This document shows, one piece after another, positions 37,293-46,947 of a stretch of 64,000 nt of DNA. The notes below the pieces were generated by a model. That model worked only from the letters and a program-made list of their open reading frames with translations. It had not been told where the DNA came from and searched no databases. The stretch's first letter is position 1, and every line of letters begins with the position of its first letter. The position numbers were made by a program, and so were the translations under genes. The stretch is from Hermatobates lingyangjiaoensis (taxonomy: Eukaryota > Arthropoda > Insecta > Hemiptera > Hermatobatidae). The stretch is from the NCBI GenBank assembly GCA_026182355.1, contig JAPFBL010000003.1:1777001-1841000 (forward strand). Direction: 5' to 3'.

Positions 37293-37430
37293 TTAGTGTA
37301 AGCCAGGGATGCGCAAAGGTTTTTGTCTATGGTTGATGTGGGATCCCCCCACTGGGAGCCCTTAGTGTAAGCCAGGGATGCGCAAAGGTTTTTGTCTATG
37401 GTTGATGTGGGCTCCCAGTGGGGGGATGGT
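37293..37430. repeat. 69 bp tandem duplication with 19 bp inverted repeat
   Basis: TTAGTGTAAGCCAGGGATGC starts at 37293 and again at 37362. The phrase ATCCCCCCACTGGGAGCCC (37343-37361) recurs exactly inverted at 37409-37427, so the block is partly palindromic. Non-coding part of the Helitron. Confidence 0.85.
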
Positions 37431-37704
37431 GCTTTGCAAAGTGGCCTAAAACCTTCCTTATTACCACATGTGGCCACATGTAAAATTTCAGAAAGATTCG
37501 TCAAGTCTGTGAGGAATGCATAGAGGACAAACGGACATACAAACATACAGACGAACAAAATTATTGGTGCTTTGCAAAGTGGCCTAAAACCTTCCTTATT
37601 ACCACATGTGGCCACATGTAAAATTTCAGAAAGATTCGTCAAGTCTGTGAGGAATGCATAGAGGACAAACGGACATACAAACATACAGACGAACAAAATT
37701 ATAT
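37427..37704. repeat. 139 bp tandem duplication at the Helitron 5' end
   Basis: Two apparently identical copies (37427-37565 and 37566-37704), each containing GGTGCTTTGCAAAGTGGCC and ACGGACATACAAACATACAG. The outer copy ends a few bases from the element's 5' terminus, so almost the entire terminal region exists twice. Confidence 0.9.
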
Positions 37705-37710
37705 ATTAGA

Positions 37711-38424
37711 TATTTACACTAAAATAAATAATATTATAATTTTTCTCATGGCTTAAGTAACTATTCTGTGGTAAAGAATTCAAGATTTTTAGGCAGAAGG
37801 AAAAGGCAATATGACTTTAAAAACAGAAATGACTTCTCTCATAACAGAACCAACAATTGACTGTATTTGTTGCTTATTTTAGTATATTTTATTATATTTA
37901 CTGCATACATTAGTATTAAGATTTACTACTCCTTTCATTCGGTTGAATAATATGAGTAATTATTAATGTGCATGGAATATATAGTTATTTATTTTTATTA
38001 TAAACATAAATGCATATGGTACATAATCATAAAATATATATATACGGTACTTATATGTTATGTTTTTTGAATCAATACTTATAAAAAATAACTTTTTCCT
38101 TTTTAGTGTGTACTTTCGGTAAGATTTATAAAAACACATTTTAAGAATTCGAGGGATTTACACTATTCTGAAGGCTACAAATAAAAACGGATGAACTAAA
38201 ATTCTTAGCATTTCATGCCATCTATAAGTATGTGGCCGAAAATATGTTCTGTCATTCTTTGAGTACCAGTAATCTTTCTATTAGAGAGAAGTAATACTTG
38301 GAAGGACGGCTATACAAACATACATATGAACATAAGTCAATTTTAATGATCTTAATACCCAACAGAGGCTAAATAACAGTCACCACTAGCAAAAACAACT
38401 ATTCAATGCACAAAAATAAACAAT
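37711..38424. other. AT-rich spacer, no gene seen
   Basis: No coding. A short phrase (AGGACGGCTATACAAACATACA, about 38307) resembles transposon-internal tracts. A small fragment of another element is possible. Confidence 0.35.
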
Positions 38425-38846
38425 AATAACAGTTCACGATAAACATGTGAAAGAACAATCAATGTTCAAACTACAATAACGATTGTGAAAAAAATACTAA
38501 GATTTTTCAGCCGTAACAAGCGGTCTTCGTAAGAGTCAAAAACCAAACTAAAACACAAGAAGTAAAAACAACACGGTAAGGGGTGCCAGGAGTGGGAGGG
38601 AAAAGAGGTATTTTAAAGGTTGTAAAATGCAGGAAAGGACAATAGTCTAGGGAGAAATGCTAAGGTAAACAAAGGAGTACAGAAAAAAATCCGTAAAAAA
38701 CCATCAGCCAGCTGTCAACTCTCTTAGATGAGGATATTGCCCTCATCAAGACTGAGTCAAGTTGGAAACCCCGTTACTAATGTTTATAATATTAGATCTA
38801 TTAAATTTAAACAGAAAAAATTTGAGAAGTTTCTTAACAACATCGA

Positions 38847-39100
38847 TTTTTCATAAATTTAGCTTTGGTCAAATCAATATAATTATTTTGATTATTTATA
38901 TGCAAGAATAAGGCGCTACTTTTTTCCTGTCTACTTATGTTGTATTGGTGTTGTTTTACACGTGTCTCTAAAGATTTACCAGTTTGACATATATAAATTT
39001 TAATGCAATTTTTGCACGGAATTCCTAAGTAACACCGGACTCCAGTTCCCTAAGAGAGGTTTTTTATTAATATATTTCCTACGTTATTACGCATAGAAAA
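38847..39100 (-). pseudogene. GIY-YIG endonuclease remnant of PLE-2
   Basis: The minus strand reads RNNVGNILIKNLS, a stop, then GVRCYLGIPCKNCIKIYICQ followed by TGKSLETRVKQHQYNISRQE and KSSALFLHINN. This follows the Penelope nuclease pattern: VxYxIPCxxCxKxYIGQTGRSLxxRxxEH, then SAxxxH. The CxxC pair is kept, as are the arginine and the histidine after it. The second catalytic triplet is YIC instead of YIG, the first (GIY) is decayed to CYLGI, and a stop precedes the domain. Known role in the family: nicking target DNA for integration. Inactive here. Confidence 0.85.
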
Positions 39101-39244
39101 AATTACACATATTAATATCAAGTTTACGCAAAAGCCCAGGGAGAGGGTTAAATAACTCATGATACGGTAAAACTATAGATTTTTACAATGAACGGGTCTC
39201 TGTTGAAATATTGGAGAGAGTTTATTTAGCACACAAATAAACAG

Positions 39245-39395
39245 AGTCCTCTGTTGAACAAGAGTACTGGTATACTAGGTGATTGCGTTGAAGGTCTTCT
39301 GTGACGACTTAAGGTTTATTAAAAAGAAAATAGGTCGCTGGTCTTCTTGCTTTTGTAGTAGATTCTAATCTGCAGGCAGTCTATCTACATCATAG
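39245..39395 (+). mobile_element. ~150 bp short repeat inserted in PLE-2, copy 1
   Basis: Begins AGTCCTCTGTTGAACAAGAG and ends CTATCTACATCATAG. Comparison with the uninterrupted PLE-2 copy at 27.9 kb shows that this block and its short flanks are an insertion, bordered by near-identical 8-base sequences (TAGCACAC and TATCACAC) that look like a target-site duplication. A second copy lies at 39804-39950. No polymerase III boxes or coding seen. Family unknown. Confidence 0.7.
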
Positions 39396-39446
39396 ATAAG
39401 CTATCACACCTTAAAGCTAAGTCGATATAAGAGGAGGGTATGTTAA

Positions 39447-39690
39447 TTATAGTGCAATAGATCTAGTGTTATTAATCTCTTCATTAAGGAATTCAGGGGA
39501 GCACTCTTTTAGAAGCCTCAAAAACATATTTCTAAAAACAGGACCTTTAACATTTCTTGGATGGGGAGAATAAAAATGGACATATGCAAGTACATTAGTA
39601 GATTTTCTATATACATTAAAAAGTAACTCTTTAGGTAACCTATTCAGTTCTATTGAGAACTGAATTGTCGGCACTAATGAATTAAAATTT
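39447..39690 (-). pseudogene. PLE-2 reverse transcriptase thumb fragment
   Basis: Reads LNRLPKELLFNVYRKSTNVL, AYVHFYSPHPRNVKG, then FRNMFLRLLKECSPEFLNEE and a stop. YRK(P/S)T followed by HF.S.HP.NVK is the Penelope thumb signature, in which histidine and proline introduce the helix that packs on the palm. The frame is open for 75 codons, so this is one of the better-preserved parts of PLE-2, but it starts and stops within the domain. Confidence 0.8.
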
Positions 39691-39803
39691 TTATTAAATA
39701 ATTACCCAATACGTTTAATTGTGAGTATACGAGAGATCTATGATCAGATGTCTTGAGAGCTTTGTGGCAGTCATCCCAATATACCTAGAATTCAGGGTTG
39801 CAC

Positions 39804-39950
39804 AGTCCTCTGTTGAACAAGAGTACTGGTATACTAGGTGATTGCCTTGAAGGTCTTCTGTGTCGACTTAAGGTTTATTAAAAAGGAAATAGGTCGCTGG
39901 TCTTCTTGCTTTTGTAGTAGATTCTAATCTGCAGTCTATCTACATCATAG
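39804..39950 (+). mobile_element. ~150 bp short repeat, copy 2
   Basis: Same orientation as 39245-39395 and over 90% alike by eye. It differs by a missing GCAG near the right end and a few substitutions. It lies about 50 bases before the PLE-3 fragment. Confidence 0.75.
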
Positions 39951-39999
39951 CTGGCTGTACGCTTTTCTGTATTGATTTTCACTGCTTTTGAAGTTTCAA

Positions 40000-40364
40000 A
40001 AGCCAACCATCTACGTGAGATACATTGACAATATCTTCATTCTGGCTAATAGTAATGAAGAGATCTTACAGCTACGTTTCCGATTAGAAGAAGTCCCTAG
40101 TCTTAAATTGACTATAGAAAGTAGTGTAGAGGACAAGCTGCCGTTTTTAGATATCGTCATTTAACAACACCTAATTTTAGTACAAAAGTATATAGCAAGC
40201 CATCGAACCCCGGACTTTGCCTGAGCGGAAGAAGTGACTGCCCAGAAAAATACAGGAAGTCTACCATCAATGCATATACAAAAAGGGCATTCACCCACTG
40301 CAGTGACTGGACCTTAATACACCAAGAAATTGGACTTATAAATAATGGGTACTCTAACGCTTAA
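40000..40364 (+). pseudogene. PLE-3: Penelope RT palm and thumb, second lineage
   Basis: The plus-strand reading is YVRYIDNIFILANSNEEILQ, LKLTIESSVEDKLPFLDIVI and a stop. After a frameshift come FSTKVYSKPSNPGLCLSGRS, DCPEKYRKSTINAYTKRAFT and HCSDW, then INNGYSNA and a stop. RYIDN is the catalytic YxDD box (second aspartate changed to asparagine), and LPFLD is the next conserved block. The thumb has the GLCLxGRSDCPExYR pattern rather than the HPxNVK pattern of PLE-2, so this is a different Penelope lineage, oriented opposite to it. The frameshift and the altered active site make it inactive. Confidence 0.85.
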
Positions 40365-41036
40365 GTTTCTTCAGAAAAGAGTATATATTTATCTCTAAGG
40401 GGGCAGAAAGGATGCTTCTGAGAAGAAGACTTCAGTTTTTAATTGCCATCTGAGCAGCTAACTTCACTCTCTTGATGCCTAACAACGCCCACATGACATG
40501 TTGTTGTCTTTTTTATCTACGGCATTTAATTTAAATTTGTCCACAAATTTACTTCGAAAATGCTAATAAACAAAATGTTTTCTTAGGTCGACCTCAAAAT
40601 AATCTACTCTATTTTGTTTCATTAAAGTTTTGTATAGCGTCAACAATTCTCAAAACATACCTTTAACCCTACTTATCGTCTAAATTTGTAGAAATCATCA
40701 GAACTGCATAAACACAATCATTTTTTCATATTATTGTGATTAATTTAGTATTAATTGAGCCCTGTACATGTCTAAAAATATAGACAAAACGTTGTTTTAA
40801 AGATTCCTTTTTTTTTGAAAATTATTTGACGCTGGACCAAACATCTATAACGTATCAAAAAATAGTATATATATTTGTGAATTTTGGAAACAGTTCTTCT
40901 TGGATACATGTTTTATTAACAACAAGAACATATCTAGTGAAAAATTCCTTTTTTAAAGATTTTTGTTATCACAGCACTTCTTCTTGACACTGAGGTTTTT
41001 GATTTCATTTAAGGTAGCACTTCATTTAAATCATTA
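40365..41036. other. Spacer beside the Penelope cluster
   Basis: No domain recognised on either strand. The minus strand has short open pieces (near 40500-40560) that could be N-terminal Penelope sequence, but I cannot confirm it. Confidence 0.3.
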
Positions 41037-41067
41037 GTTTCAACATGTTTAGTCTGAACATCATCAG
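41037..41067 (-). ncRNA. Hammerhead-ribozyme-like core motif
   Basis: On the minus strand CTGATGA is followed by a potential stem (TGTT...AACA) and then GAAAC, the order of the conserved hammerhead core (CUGANGA, stem II, GAAA). Penelope elements are known to carry hammerheads in their terminal repeats, and the motif lies in the PLE cluster. A paired stem III and the NUH cleavage site are not evident, so activity is doubtful. Confidence 0.3.
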
Positions 41068-41186
41068 GAAATATATAAGGGTTTGTTTTGTATTTACCCA
41101 AGGGTTTGAGATTACGCCTGCACGATGGCTGGATTAAAATGAAACCAAAATTCAAATGATTTTCAAAGAGTTGATATTATCTTTAA

Positions 41187-41470
41187 CACTAGAAGGACTG
41201 AAACTTATTGCATACCTACGAGTATATTGCCCCAAAGGAGTCAAAATGACTTCATTGTGAAAGAATAACTAATGTGTAAAGAAATTTGTTTAAAATTAAT
41301 TTTTATTATTGTTTTATTATTTACAGTCATAAAACAAGTTATTAATACGTATTAACAATAAAAAAATTACTTCACTTGGAAAATTCTAAGAAGCTGTGTC
41401 AGTGTATACAAATTGTTATTCTAATTGAAACTGAAAAACAGTCAAAATGACTTCCTTGGGCAATCTAGTG
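41187..41470. mobile_element. piggyBac-like MITE with TTAA target duplication
   Basis: The 284 bp element lies between two TTAA tetranucleotides (41183-41186 and 41471-41474). Its ends are inverted: CACTAGAAGGACTG at the left, and CAATCTAGTG at the right reads CACTAGATTG inverted. GTCAAAATGACTTC appears near both ends (about 41242 and 41442). TTAA duplication is the mark of piggyBac-type elements. No coding. Confidence 0.75.
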
Positions 41471-42073
41471 TTAATTATAGTAAAGTAGAGTGTTGGGCAC
41501 ATACCAGATTTTCTTATTTGGGTAATATTTTATATTGATGATGAAAAGAAATTGTTTGGATTTTTGTAGATTTACCCGTTAAGAGAAACCCTAAGTCCAG
41601 TTACTCATGATGTTGCCTGGATTTAGCGGGATGGGTGATTCTCAAAAAATCATTCAACAAATAACATTTTTGAAATAATATTTAGCAAAAATTTAGTTCT
41701 CGGAGGGTTACTTTTCCTCATGTTAAAACATGGGAAAGAAAAGTAGGCAGCTTAGTGGTTGAGCTGTCCATTGAATACACCTCAAATTAACGTAAATATA
41801 TGACGTTTAAAATGAGGAAGATCAATGACAGCACCGAGTGGAAGCTAACGACTGTCCCTCGAGAAAGCAGTGCTTTCTGCAAACTATTCATTCTTTGAAA
41901 TGTATAGGAGTGCTGGTCTATGTTCTCATTTAAATTTAACTATTGCATATGAATGAATCTAATACTGAACTCAAAGGACTTGTTTGCATGACGCTACAAT
42001 GAATATACAAGAGACAAACGTTCTTTGACAAAAAAAAAAGAAGGACTAGTGTTGTCATCTGGTATTTATAATC

Positions 42074-42299
42074 AGTGGCGGCAACTAGAGTAAACAAAAG
42101 AATGAAACAGTCTGTCTTTAGTGCGTACGTTATTTCTGAAATGATGTGCAGTTATTACTGAAATGACGCCAGTCTTGAGACAATAAGTGGATGGTGGGCA
42201 GTTCATGCATTAATCTGTGCCTTGTAATTATTCAGCCATCTCGCAACGTTCATTGTCAGCAACTTCGTAACCAACCAAGCATTCATTAGTGCCGCCACT
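42074..42299. mobile_element. Possible MITE with AGTGGCGGCA inverted ends
   Basis: AGTGGCGGCA at 42074 recurs exactly inverted (TGCCGCCACT) at 42290-42299. The intervening ~205 bp is less AT-rich and non-coding. Ten bases of match and no clear target duplication keep confidence low. Confidence 0.35.
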
Positions 42300-42585
42300 A
42301 AAACAAAAATAAATATATCAACCTGCCCACTTTCCACGGACTATAACCCTACTTAATTGCAAACTTCTTCCATTTCAAACACCATAATTACCTCTTCCAA
42401 CCACAACCTGCCCTAAAACGTCTTTACTCTCGCCTTCCATATATCAATCGATTTTTTTAAATACACTATTTTAGCAAACCTTAATTTCACTTTATACGCA
42501 AAAAATAGTAATCATGAAAACATATTTTAGGATTTTACAATGGTTCATAATCATAGGTTACCAGAATATTTCTTCTCATCATGTT

Positions 42586-42605
42586 GGGGGGGGGGGGGGG
42601 GGGGG
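42586..42605. repeat. Poly(G) tract, 20 bases
   Basis: Twenty consecutive G in a strongly AT-rich region. It could form a G-quadruplex, and its length is likely to be unreliable in sequencing. Confidence 0.95.
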
Positions 42606-43950
42606 ATCCAACAGGATTTAAACACATTTCAAATTCCAGTAATAATCCAACCATATTGAAATCGACATATGAATATCTTCGGTTGAAAAACTGTAGAGTT
42701 TACTAGCTATATCAGAATACTAAATATGCACTTTACGTCAATTCATAACCCATTTGGTTCTACAGGAATGTAGAGGATGCAAATTGATACATACTGCTTA
42801 TTTAACATATTCGCAGTCACAGTATCATTGTACTATAGCTTTAAAATTTAACTCAAAGAAAGAAGCAATATCACGTAACAAAACTTGTTCAATACTTATA
42901 TATATAGCTCCCAGTGTCTCAGCAATCAATGAACTAAGAGAAAAATAAGATTAAAAAAGTTAAAATAATACAGTGAACTTGGTGAATTTAATGTACTTTT
43001 AACCTTAAAATTAACTTATTAATTCCAAATAAACATTATACTATCAATAACATTATATATTCTGCAGGAGTGACTCCTTGTGCAAAAACCATCATTAATT
43101 TTTTTGAGTTGTGTGATATAATATGTAGTCATTGTTTCATAGAGTATTATACAAAGTCTAGTCACATAGGTAATAAAATTGATTATCCTTGAATTTTCCA
43201 AAAAGTATTCTCACAGTGCCACTGAGAGAAGACTAGTCCAGATTCTTGTATGCGATTAGTCTTGTACACTATTAATATAAGTAATATTTTAATGTAATAT
43301 ACAAGAAACAAAGCTATATATGTGTCTAAAAAAAGTATAAAAAAAGTTGTCCAACTGTTTTTAGATTTTATACTAATGCTATAAAAAAACGAGGGAAAAG
43401 TACAAAATACTTTTCCGGAAGTTATTAGAAAACACCGGTTAACACAAATTCCATCAATGCACTATTTTTTTTTTCTTAGCTGAATACGGATTAATTCAGG
43501 TGAGAATTTGATTAACACACTAAGAGAAACTGATTAAATTTGATGGTGAAGTACAGTAACCTTTCTGCCTTCCGTCAACCCTGGCTTACCCTCCTGACAA
43601 GGTTACCAGACATGACTAATTTCTGGATTTGCAGACTGTAACAAATGAATCCTTTTAGCCATTCAGGTTTTTAGTTAACCACCCCCACTTGTTACAAATC
43701 TTAATTTGTTTAATAAAAAAATGTTTTATATTACAATAAAACTTTCTACTAATAATTTTTATTATTTGTTTAAAAACATTCACGACAACCCTGCTTGAGG
43801 GATATTTTGAGGCTCATCCCCATCATTGACACAAACTTCATTGTGTCCTACGTTTGTTACCTTCCACTACAATCTTGTTTGTGCTGGATTATTTACTCAA
43901 CTCATAATTTAGCTTCTTACTTGTAGAAGTTCAATATTTTTTTACTTAAA

Positions 43951-45310
43951 ATGACCAAACAAAATAGTGGCAGGCAGTATTGTAGAAGTAAAAAGTTTAT
44001 CAATGTTATTATGTTGAAAGAAAATCTTAAAATTATAGAACATGGAGAGCAAGAACAAATAAATTCAAAAATTGCAAGTTACCTTTGTTTATATGATTCA
44101 ACGGTTATTACAATTACATTAAAATCAGATAAATGTAAAGAGCTAAGCAAGACTGTTCTCAATACAATGTCGTGGCAGGATATGCGAAATAGATGTTGTT
44201 TAGTGATTAAATTAGAAAGAATATTAGAAAGTTGATTTGAAAACTAAATTAAAGAAGAATTCCCATTAGTACAGCTATAAGTAAAGGCAAGGCGTTGACA
44301 TTATTTCATTTATTAAAGAAAAAAAGAGGGAAAATACGATAGTAAAAGCTGAGTGAAAGCAATGTAATTTACATAATGTACTCATAACTGTAGAAGGGAA
44401 GGCAAGCAATTGCAAATGGAGGAGGCAAGAAATTTCCTGAAAGTCTCAGAAAAAATGTAGAATAAGGTGATTATTCGTATCAATAAACTAAATGTTAACA
44501 AAACGGTACCTTTTTTGATAAACTGAAAATGCCTTCTAAACATTATTAACTAGAAAATAAAAGTCCCAAAACCTGAAAATAAAGTTGTCAAAAGATAGAC
44601 TAACCCTTTTGTTAGAGGTAATGTCAAGGGTGATTTAAGATAAAACCAATGTTAGTCTACCGGTCACAAAACCCACATGCTATGTAGAGTTTAGATGAAA
44701 GAAACTTGCAGATAATTTGAAAAGCAAATAAAAAGGCAGTGTCAGGAAGATACTTTTCAAGGATTGGTTTAGCAAGTATTTTTACCTTACACAGTTAAAA
44801 TGCTGTAAAGATAACAATCTTACCTTTGAAGTACTTTTAGTTCAGATAACCCACCAGAACATCCAAAAATTCTCAGTGATTTAAATAAACTTGTCAAAGC
44901 TGTTTTTTTACCACCAAATATTGCATCTATTCTACCTCCTATGGATAAGAGTATAATAGTTATATAAGTAATAGTGTACTACCTCCAAAGATCATTTAAA
45001 ACATACAAATATTAAAACTATTCCTCATTAGTGAATCGAAGTTACTGAGAAGAACATGAGATCTGACTGGGGTCACATCCTCACTGCTCTAAAAACTTAA
45101 GCAAGTTTATCCTACAGATTGAGTATTTTTTATGAAATGACAACTGTAGAACAAAGTATTGCTTTTCAAAATTTAGTTAAAAAAACACGTAAATTAGTTT
45201 CTGAAATCTGATCTGAATATCGATTTACAGAGAGAAGAAGAAAATCTGACGATGACACAGCCACTTCATTTTGAGCAGGGAAATCACTTAAAACGAGTTT
45301 GCTGAAATTT
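43951..45310 (+). pseudogene. Tigger/pogo-type transposase pseudogene
   Basis: The first 94 codons are open: a pogo/CENP-B-type N-terminal helix-turn-helix with KKFINVIMLKENLKIIEHGE followed by INSKIASYLCLYDSTVITIT. Downstream, broken by stops and shifts, come GRQAIANGGGKKFPESLRKN and KPMLVYRSQNPHAM (44643-44684, matching the LKPLLVYRSENPRA block). Then VFLPPNIASILPPMDKSI (44902-44955) matches the VFLPPNTTSLIQPMDQGVI block that follows the second catalytic aspartate. This is the domain order of Tigger elements (Tc1/mariner superfamily, DDE nuclease). Terminal inverted repeats were not found by eye. Non-functional. Confidence 0.85.
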
Positions 45311-46767
45311 TTTAAACTTTAAAAAATTTGAAGAAACAATGCATTGATGGACAAAGTTGTAGAGATCTGCATTCAGCATTGACACCTTATACCCAAATTT
45401 ATAGAAAACGCAAAGAAAAGAATACCGTAACTAGACAACTCTCAAAAGTATTACATTAACAATACTTAAATTTACGGTGTTTAGTACAATAATTATTAAA
45501 TTAAGAAGGCATGTCTGAGGCATTTAAGAGGGCTCTTGTTGGTTGAAGAAGACTTAAGACACTTATTCCTTCTGACTCAGAGTTTTACTGATGAACCCTA
45601 CAGCTGGTCGTCACAGCAAGGCTACTCCCCCTACATAGTCCAGTTTCAAAGCTGATCTTAACACTAGAAATATACGTGTATTTTTCTCAAGATTGTTAGT
45701 TTCCGGAATGTTACAACAACTTTGTGTTCATCACTCCATTTAAAACTTATATTTAAACATTTGATCACATATACATTATAGTTTTCCTTGAAATCTGATA
45801 TCTGTTTAAATGAACACCTTTAGGAATTATAATAATTTGTTGAATGTATCTTTTTAATAATTCATTGAATAATTTATTTTAGTAGTTTCTGATGATTTTT
45901 TTAATAATTTCAGGTGGTTTTTATATTTTTATATGGTAATTGTTTATTGGTTTCTGTTTTTGAGGTATTTTAATGCAGCCTAAAATCCTTCTTGATTTAC
46001 AGGTCTGTTTAAACACTACAGATAGATGAAAGGCTGATGTACAGACTCCCACCTCTCCAGATCTAGTTTTACCTGGAAATACGTTCCGGCTTCCTATACA
46101 GCCTCTTGTAGCAAATGTGGAAGTGTTCCTACGTTTTTGTCAGTTACACGATAAGTCAGTCCTTCCACTTTGAGTTCTTTTTGATTACTGGGCCTTTGTA
46201 GAACTTTTATGGCCGATTTGTCGGACTACCTGATCCTGAATATTGTTGGACGTCGACACCTAGTTGGAGGCCCAAACTAGGTTTTGAAGATTCACATACC
46301 TCTCAAGAGGTTCCTTTGTAATCGGACGTGATAGGATATGTTACCTGGAGGCAAGAAGAGGTGAGTTATCACTTCTCCTACAGACAGATGTCAGATAGTA
46401 CGATGCTCCCAGCTGAGATTAAACGGGTTTCTTATTTAACTGCTCGGGTTCAGAGGAGGCTAGTGATTTTATTTAAACAATTTTGATCTGATTTTTAACA
46501 AAAAAACAAAACCTATTTTTTATTGTACAAAGTACCCTTATAACAAGTGATATACTGAACCTGCTGATCTATCTCAGGAATAGCAGAAACTTAAATATGA
46601 AATATGGAGATTGGAACTCCTTTCGTTTTTACGATATACACTTAGAAGATCAAAACCACGTTTTTTCTGTTTAAAACGAGATTCCGAAATGTTCACCTGA
46701 GTGCTTCTATTACTGTGCATTTATCCAGCTGGTAAATGAAGAAAAAAAATATTTTCGGTTTTAGTCA
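45311..46767. other. Spacer with an unassigned coding-like patch
   Basis: Between about 46040 and 46440 the sequence is less AT-rich, and the minus strand gives protein-like stretches with stops (for example LKVEGLTYRVTDKNVGTLPH). It is likely an old coding relic of a mobile element, but I cannot name the family. Confidence 0.3.
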
Positions 46768-46792
46768 ATATATATATATATATATATATATA
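46768..46792. repeat. (TA)n microsatellite
   Basis: About 25 bases of TA repeat. Confidence 0.9.
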
Positions 46793-46947
46793 TCAATGCG
46801 AAAAAAAAAAGTTTAAATGTTTGTTTATCAAGATTACAGAGTAGTTTTCTTAAACTTTTGACTCTCAAGAATAATTCTATGTATTGCAATCTATTTACAT
46901 TAAATGACCCTTAGAAGCCAGATGCACTGCAATTTTAATTAAAAATC

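Larger units (their letters stand above)
34725..37710 (-). mobile_element. Helitron with both termini, internally deleted
   Basis: On the minus strand the element starts TCTAATATATAATTTTGTTC at 37710, preceded by A. It ends in a hairpin, then TACTTCTG, CTAG at 34728-34725, followed by T. TC at the start, hairpin plus CTRR at the end and insertion between A and T are the defining marks of Helitrons. There are no inverted repeats or target duplication, as expected. The ~3.0 kb element carries a helicase frame but no HUH (Rep) nuclease, which an autonomous Helitron needs. Its 5' end is duplicated in tandem, and it contains a GT microsatellite. Confidence 0.9.
38425..39690 (-). mobile_element. 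PLE-2: Penelope-like retroelement, 5'-truncated
   Basis: On the minus strand: reverse transcriptase thumb (39690-39447), a linker interrupted by a ~150 bp insertion (39395-39245), a GIY-YIG endonuclease remnant (39100-38847), and a 3' non-coding tail (38846-38425). The tail matches both arms of the snap-back element at 49448-49843. The thumb region matches the fragment at 27676-27990. The palm of the reverse transcriptase is absent. Confidence 0.85.
41471..43950. other. Spacer with one possible MITE and a G tract
   Basis: Apart from the features listed within it, no gene is recognised. A fragment resembling the end of the 600 bp dispersed repeat (TAGTAAAGTAGAGTGTTGGG...CCAGATTTT) lies at about 41478-41510. 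Less AT-rich patches at 42110-42290 and 43560-43640 are unassigned. Confidence 0.4.

Noticed and set aside
37268..37696. 142-codon minus-strand frame inside the Helitron
   Set aside because: It spans the tandem duplications at the Helitron 5' end, and its repeats simply mirror the DNA repeats. No domain.
45658..45680. Second piggyBac-like end (TTAACACTAGAAA)
   Set aside because: No matching inverted end with TTAA was found nearby. A 9-base match in AT-rich DNA may be chance.
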